DNA of 64,000 nucleotides, taken from contig NZ_FOLS01000003.1 of NCBI RefSeq assembly GCF_900112375.1, positions 33,306 through 97,305 on the forward strand, written 5' to 3'. Of this stretch, positions 61,886 to 64,000 are shown one piece after another. A program made the translations under genes and the position numbers. The notes beneath the pieces are model-generated. The model saw only the letters and a program-made list of their open reading frames with translations. It did no database searches and was not told the origin of the DNA. The stretch is from Pseudomonas citronellolis. GTDB taxonomy: Bacteria > Pseudomonadota > Gammaproteobacteria > Pseudomonadales > Pseudomonadaceae. Positions within the stretch are counted from its first letter, which is position 1, and the number at the start of each line of letters is the position of its first letter.

Positions 61886-64000
61886 CAGTTCTCTCTCCAG
61901 TAGGTGCCATTCACCGCATTGTTCGTCTTGCAGAACCCGGAACTGGTGAAGGTGCATTTCAGGTCGCCGCCTGCGCCATCAGCCGATGGCTTCTCCGAGC
62001 CCACCAGAACCGTGGTGCCATTGTCGCCGAGAATGATGGCCGGGGTAGGCGGAATACCGCCGCGTACCAGGTCGAAGCTGCGGCTCGGTGTTTCCGCGCC
62101 GTTCACCGTTTTGGTAAAGACGGCGGAGGCATCCACCAGGTTCATGGCATACAACCGTCCATGTCCGACGTCCGGGCCACAAGTGGTGACTGTCTGGCCG
62201 TTGGGGCTGAAGGTGGTGAATAGCACGGCGCCCTGGAAGCTGATCGAGGCCGACAGGACCTTTTCGCCCTGGGGGAAGCGTACGAACCAGCCGCTGCTGG
62301 CGTTCAGCAGGTCGGAGTTCACGGTATAGCTGTCACCCGGGCTCAGCTGCTGGTAGAGCGAGTTGATATCGCTGCGCAGGGTCGGAATCTGGGCCAGTGC
62401 ATTGCTGCGGGCCTTGTTGCGCAGGTAGTCGTAGGCTTCGAATGTCGTCAGCGGCGGGCTGCTGTCCTGCTGCGTGGCTTCCTGCAGTTGCTCGGAAGTC
62501 AGCAGATTGCTCGCGGTATCGTACGCACTGTTGGACAGTGCATTCAGCTCGGCTTGCAGTGAAGACGCCTGCCCGGCCAGGGCGAGACGCTGGGTTTCCA
62601 GGGTATTGGCCAGTTGCACGAGGCCATTCTGGCTACTCGCCTGGTCGCTCAGGGTGGCAGCTTTGCCTGCCTCGTCCAGGCCGTTCAACGTGGGTACATC
62701 GACGCTGGCTGGAATATCCGTGAGCGCCAACTGCGTAGTGATCTGCTGGATGGCAGTGTTCGCAGCGGTGCTGTCGTTGGCTTGTATCGCCAGGTTCAGG
62801 TTGTTGATGGCTGTGCTGAGGTCGAGGCCACCGATGGTCATTCGCTGGGTATATGCCGCTGAAGCCTGGTAGTCGGTGCGGGCCTGGTCCAGATCCGTCT
62901 GCAGGGCCGCGACGGTTTCCTCCGATGCGCCGCTCGCTTTCGCATCCAGGAGCGCCTGCTCTTTCGCCGTGACGCCGGTAGCGGCATTTTCCAGTGTCTT
63001 CTGCACGATCATTACGCCGGCCATCTGCTGCCCCAGTGTCTGGGCGAGCTCCGGAGAGAAGGTGTAGAGCGGTTTCAAGGCGTTCTGCAGTGTCAGCAAC
63101 TGGTTCTGCAGGGCGCTTTGCTGGGTGGATTCCGGGGCGTGCTCGTTGAGGTAGGGATTCTCCTTGTAGATGGCGTCTATCTGCGCCTGGCGTTGGTTGG
63201 CGTCGCTGTTGGCCTGGGTCATCTGGTTGAACTTCTGCGTGTAACCGATGCTGTTCTTGTACGCCTCGAAGTTGCTGTCAGCGGTACTGGTCGCGGTGTT
63301 CAACTGGTCGATCAGCCCCAGTTTGGTGTTGATCTGCTGCTGGATCTGCTGGGCCTGTTCGGTCGTCAGGTTGACGCTGGTGACGTCCACCAGGCTCGAT
63401 TCGGTCAGGGTGGTATAGCTGCTGGGCTGCGTATAGACATTGCTATCGCGCAGGACGTAGAAGCGATCGATGGTGTCTTCGTTGAGCGGATGCTCCCGAT
63501 ATCCGCTACCCAGGGCGATGGTGAAATAGGTCTTGCCGCCGCGTTCACGGATCAGGGATACGTCCGGAGCATTGTAGAAACGGCGGTTGCTTGCCGCAGT
63601 CGTGCCCCCAAGGGAGGCAATGCGCCCGCCCGTGGCAAAGCCTGTGGCGCCGGTGTTGCCCGAGTTGATGTCGATGCGGAAGACCTGGCCACGGGTATCG
63701 GCCATGAAAATGGTATCGATCAGGCCGTCGCCGGTGATGTCGACCAGCGTGGGGTCGGCCGGGATGCTATTGGTCAGGGTGGATATCTTCAGGTTCGCGG
63801 ATTCTTCGCTGGTCACGCCAGCGTGCCAGAGCAGCGCACCGGTGTCGGCGTCGACCATGTACAGGGCGTTGCCGATGGTGTCGTCTGCTGGTGTATTGGG
63901 CGACTCGGTATCCTGCCGGGTGTCATAGCCGCCGGTGAAGAAGAGCACTTTCTTCACCGAGCCATTGAACTTCACTTTCGCCAGCTTTGGCGTGGACCAG
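61885..64000 (-). CDS. pilY1: PilY1, type IV pilus tip/adhesin protein (3' part, runs off window)
   Basis: The last roughly 704 residues of PilY1; the 5' end is outside the window. The beta-propeller begins with LFFTGGYDT...[15 protein letters not shown], and the calcium-binding-type loop DITGDGLID has aspartates Asp79, Asp83 and Asp87 (numbered from the codon at 63975). The propeller resumes at [16 protein letters not shown] and ends at NGTYWREN. Between them lies about 340 residues rich in Ala, Gln, Thr, Asn and Leu, probably helical, far longer than I expect here. PilY1 sits at the pilus tip and acts in adhesion and surface sensing. Lower GC than the rest of the window suggests transfer. 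Confidence 0.9.
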   Translation of the reverse strand, partial: WSTPKLAKVKFNGSVKKVLFFTGGYDTRQDTESPNTPADDTIGNALYMVDADTGALLWHAGVTSEESANLKISTLTNSIPADPTLVDITGDGLIDTIFMADTRGQVFRIDINSGNTGATGFATGGRIASLGGTTAASNRRFYNAPDVSLIRERGGKTYFTIALGSGYREHPLNEDTIDRFYVLRDSNVYTQPSSYTTLTESSLVDVTSVNLTTEQAQQIQQQINTKLGLIDQLNTATSTADSNFEAYKNSIGYTQKFNQMTQANSDANQRQAQIDAIYKENPYLNEHAPESTQQSALQNQLLTLQNALKPLYTFSPELAQTLGQQMAGVMIVQKTLENAATGVTAKEQALLDAKASGASEETVAALQTDLDQARTDYQASAAYTQRMTIGGLDLSTAINNLNLAIQANDSTAANTAIQQITTQLALTDIPASVDVPTLNGLDEAGKAATLSDQASSQNGLVQLANTLETQRLALAGQASSLQAELNALSNSAYDTASNLLTSEQLQEATQQDSSPPLTTFEAYDYLRNKARSNALAQIPTLRSDINSLYQQLSPGDSYTVNSDLLNASSGWFVRFPQGEKVLSASISFQGAVLFTTFSPNGQTVTTCGPDVGHGRLYAMNLVDASAVFTKTVNGAETPSRSFDLVRGGIPPTPAIILGDNGTTVLVGSEKPSADGAGGDLKCTFTSSGFCKTNNAVNGTYWREN

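Overview
This 64 kb window is chromosomal DNA of a high-GC Pseudomonas, most likely from the P. aeruginosa lineage (P. nitroreducens / citronellolis / knackmussii type). I infer this from gene order. The right two thirds closely follow the P. aeruginosa PAO1 order from morA and glyA through ettA, gdhA, ccpR, the PA4579-PA4572 set, ispB-rplU-rpmA-obgE-proB, rpsT, murJ, ribF-ileS-lspA-fkpB-ispH to pilE/pilY1. The left third is a mosaic: lysP-rsmC-hprA, a three-subunit GMC dehydrogenase, a PA3922-PA3925-like lipid module, and trmA next to a purine permease. There are no rRNA or tRNA genes, CRISPR arrays, prophages or full insertion sequences.

Layout. 0-6 kb: SnoaL-like protein, UPF0016 manganese exporter behind a yybP-ykoY riboswitch, lysP, rsmC, hprA-like dehydrogenase, LysE-type exporter. 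6-10 kb: Tat-exported small subunit, GMC flavoprotein and triheme cytochrome c, behind a SlyA/MarR-like palindrome. 10-17 kb: thiolase divergent from an acyl-CoA ligase, then DUF1302 and DUF1329 envelope proteins and an orphan response regulator. 17-28 kb: YpfJ-type metalloprotease, PhzF-like enzyme, alaC, small envelope proteins, trmA, purine permease, SecD-like lipoprotein, glyA. 29-38 kb: the c-di-GMP protein morA, ettA, gdhA and Anr-controlled ccpR. 38-48 kb: rtcB with DUF4105 and DUF3015 genes, a DksA-like protein, a Lon-like protease, small conserved proteins, fklB. 48-61 kb: a Fur-box-controlled small protein, ispB, ribosomal proteins, obgE, proB, creA-like, rpsT, murJ and the ribF-ispH operon. 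61-64 kb: type IV pilus genes pilE and the 3' part of pilY1.

Intergenic space is crowded with repeats. Three REP/BIME types (all with GTAGGAGC ends), a GATGGGT...ACCCATC repeat, a CCCTCTCC...GGAGAGGG repeat, a GGCGTATAAC...GTTATACGCC hairpin and two 141-bp MITE-like elements occur, often clustered. The most unusual items are an approximately 340-residue, probably helical insertion inside the PilY1 C-terminal domain with no pilY2 gene after it; the two MITE copies, one abutting the trmA stop codon; a 173-bp tandem duplication of a two-REP module; and strong operator candidates in front of the GMC operon and the divergent lipid module.

Comparisons with PAO1 come from memory of that genome. Start sites were chosen from ribosome binding sites and family lengths. 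No database searches were run.
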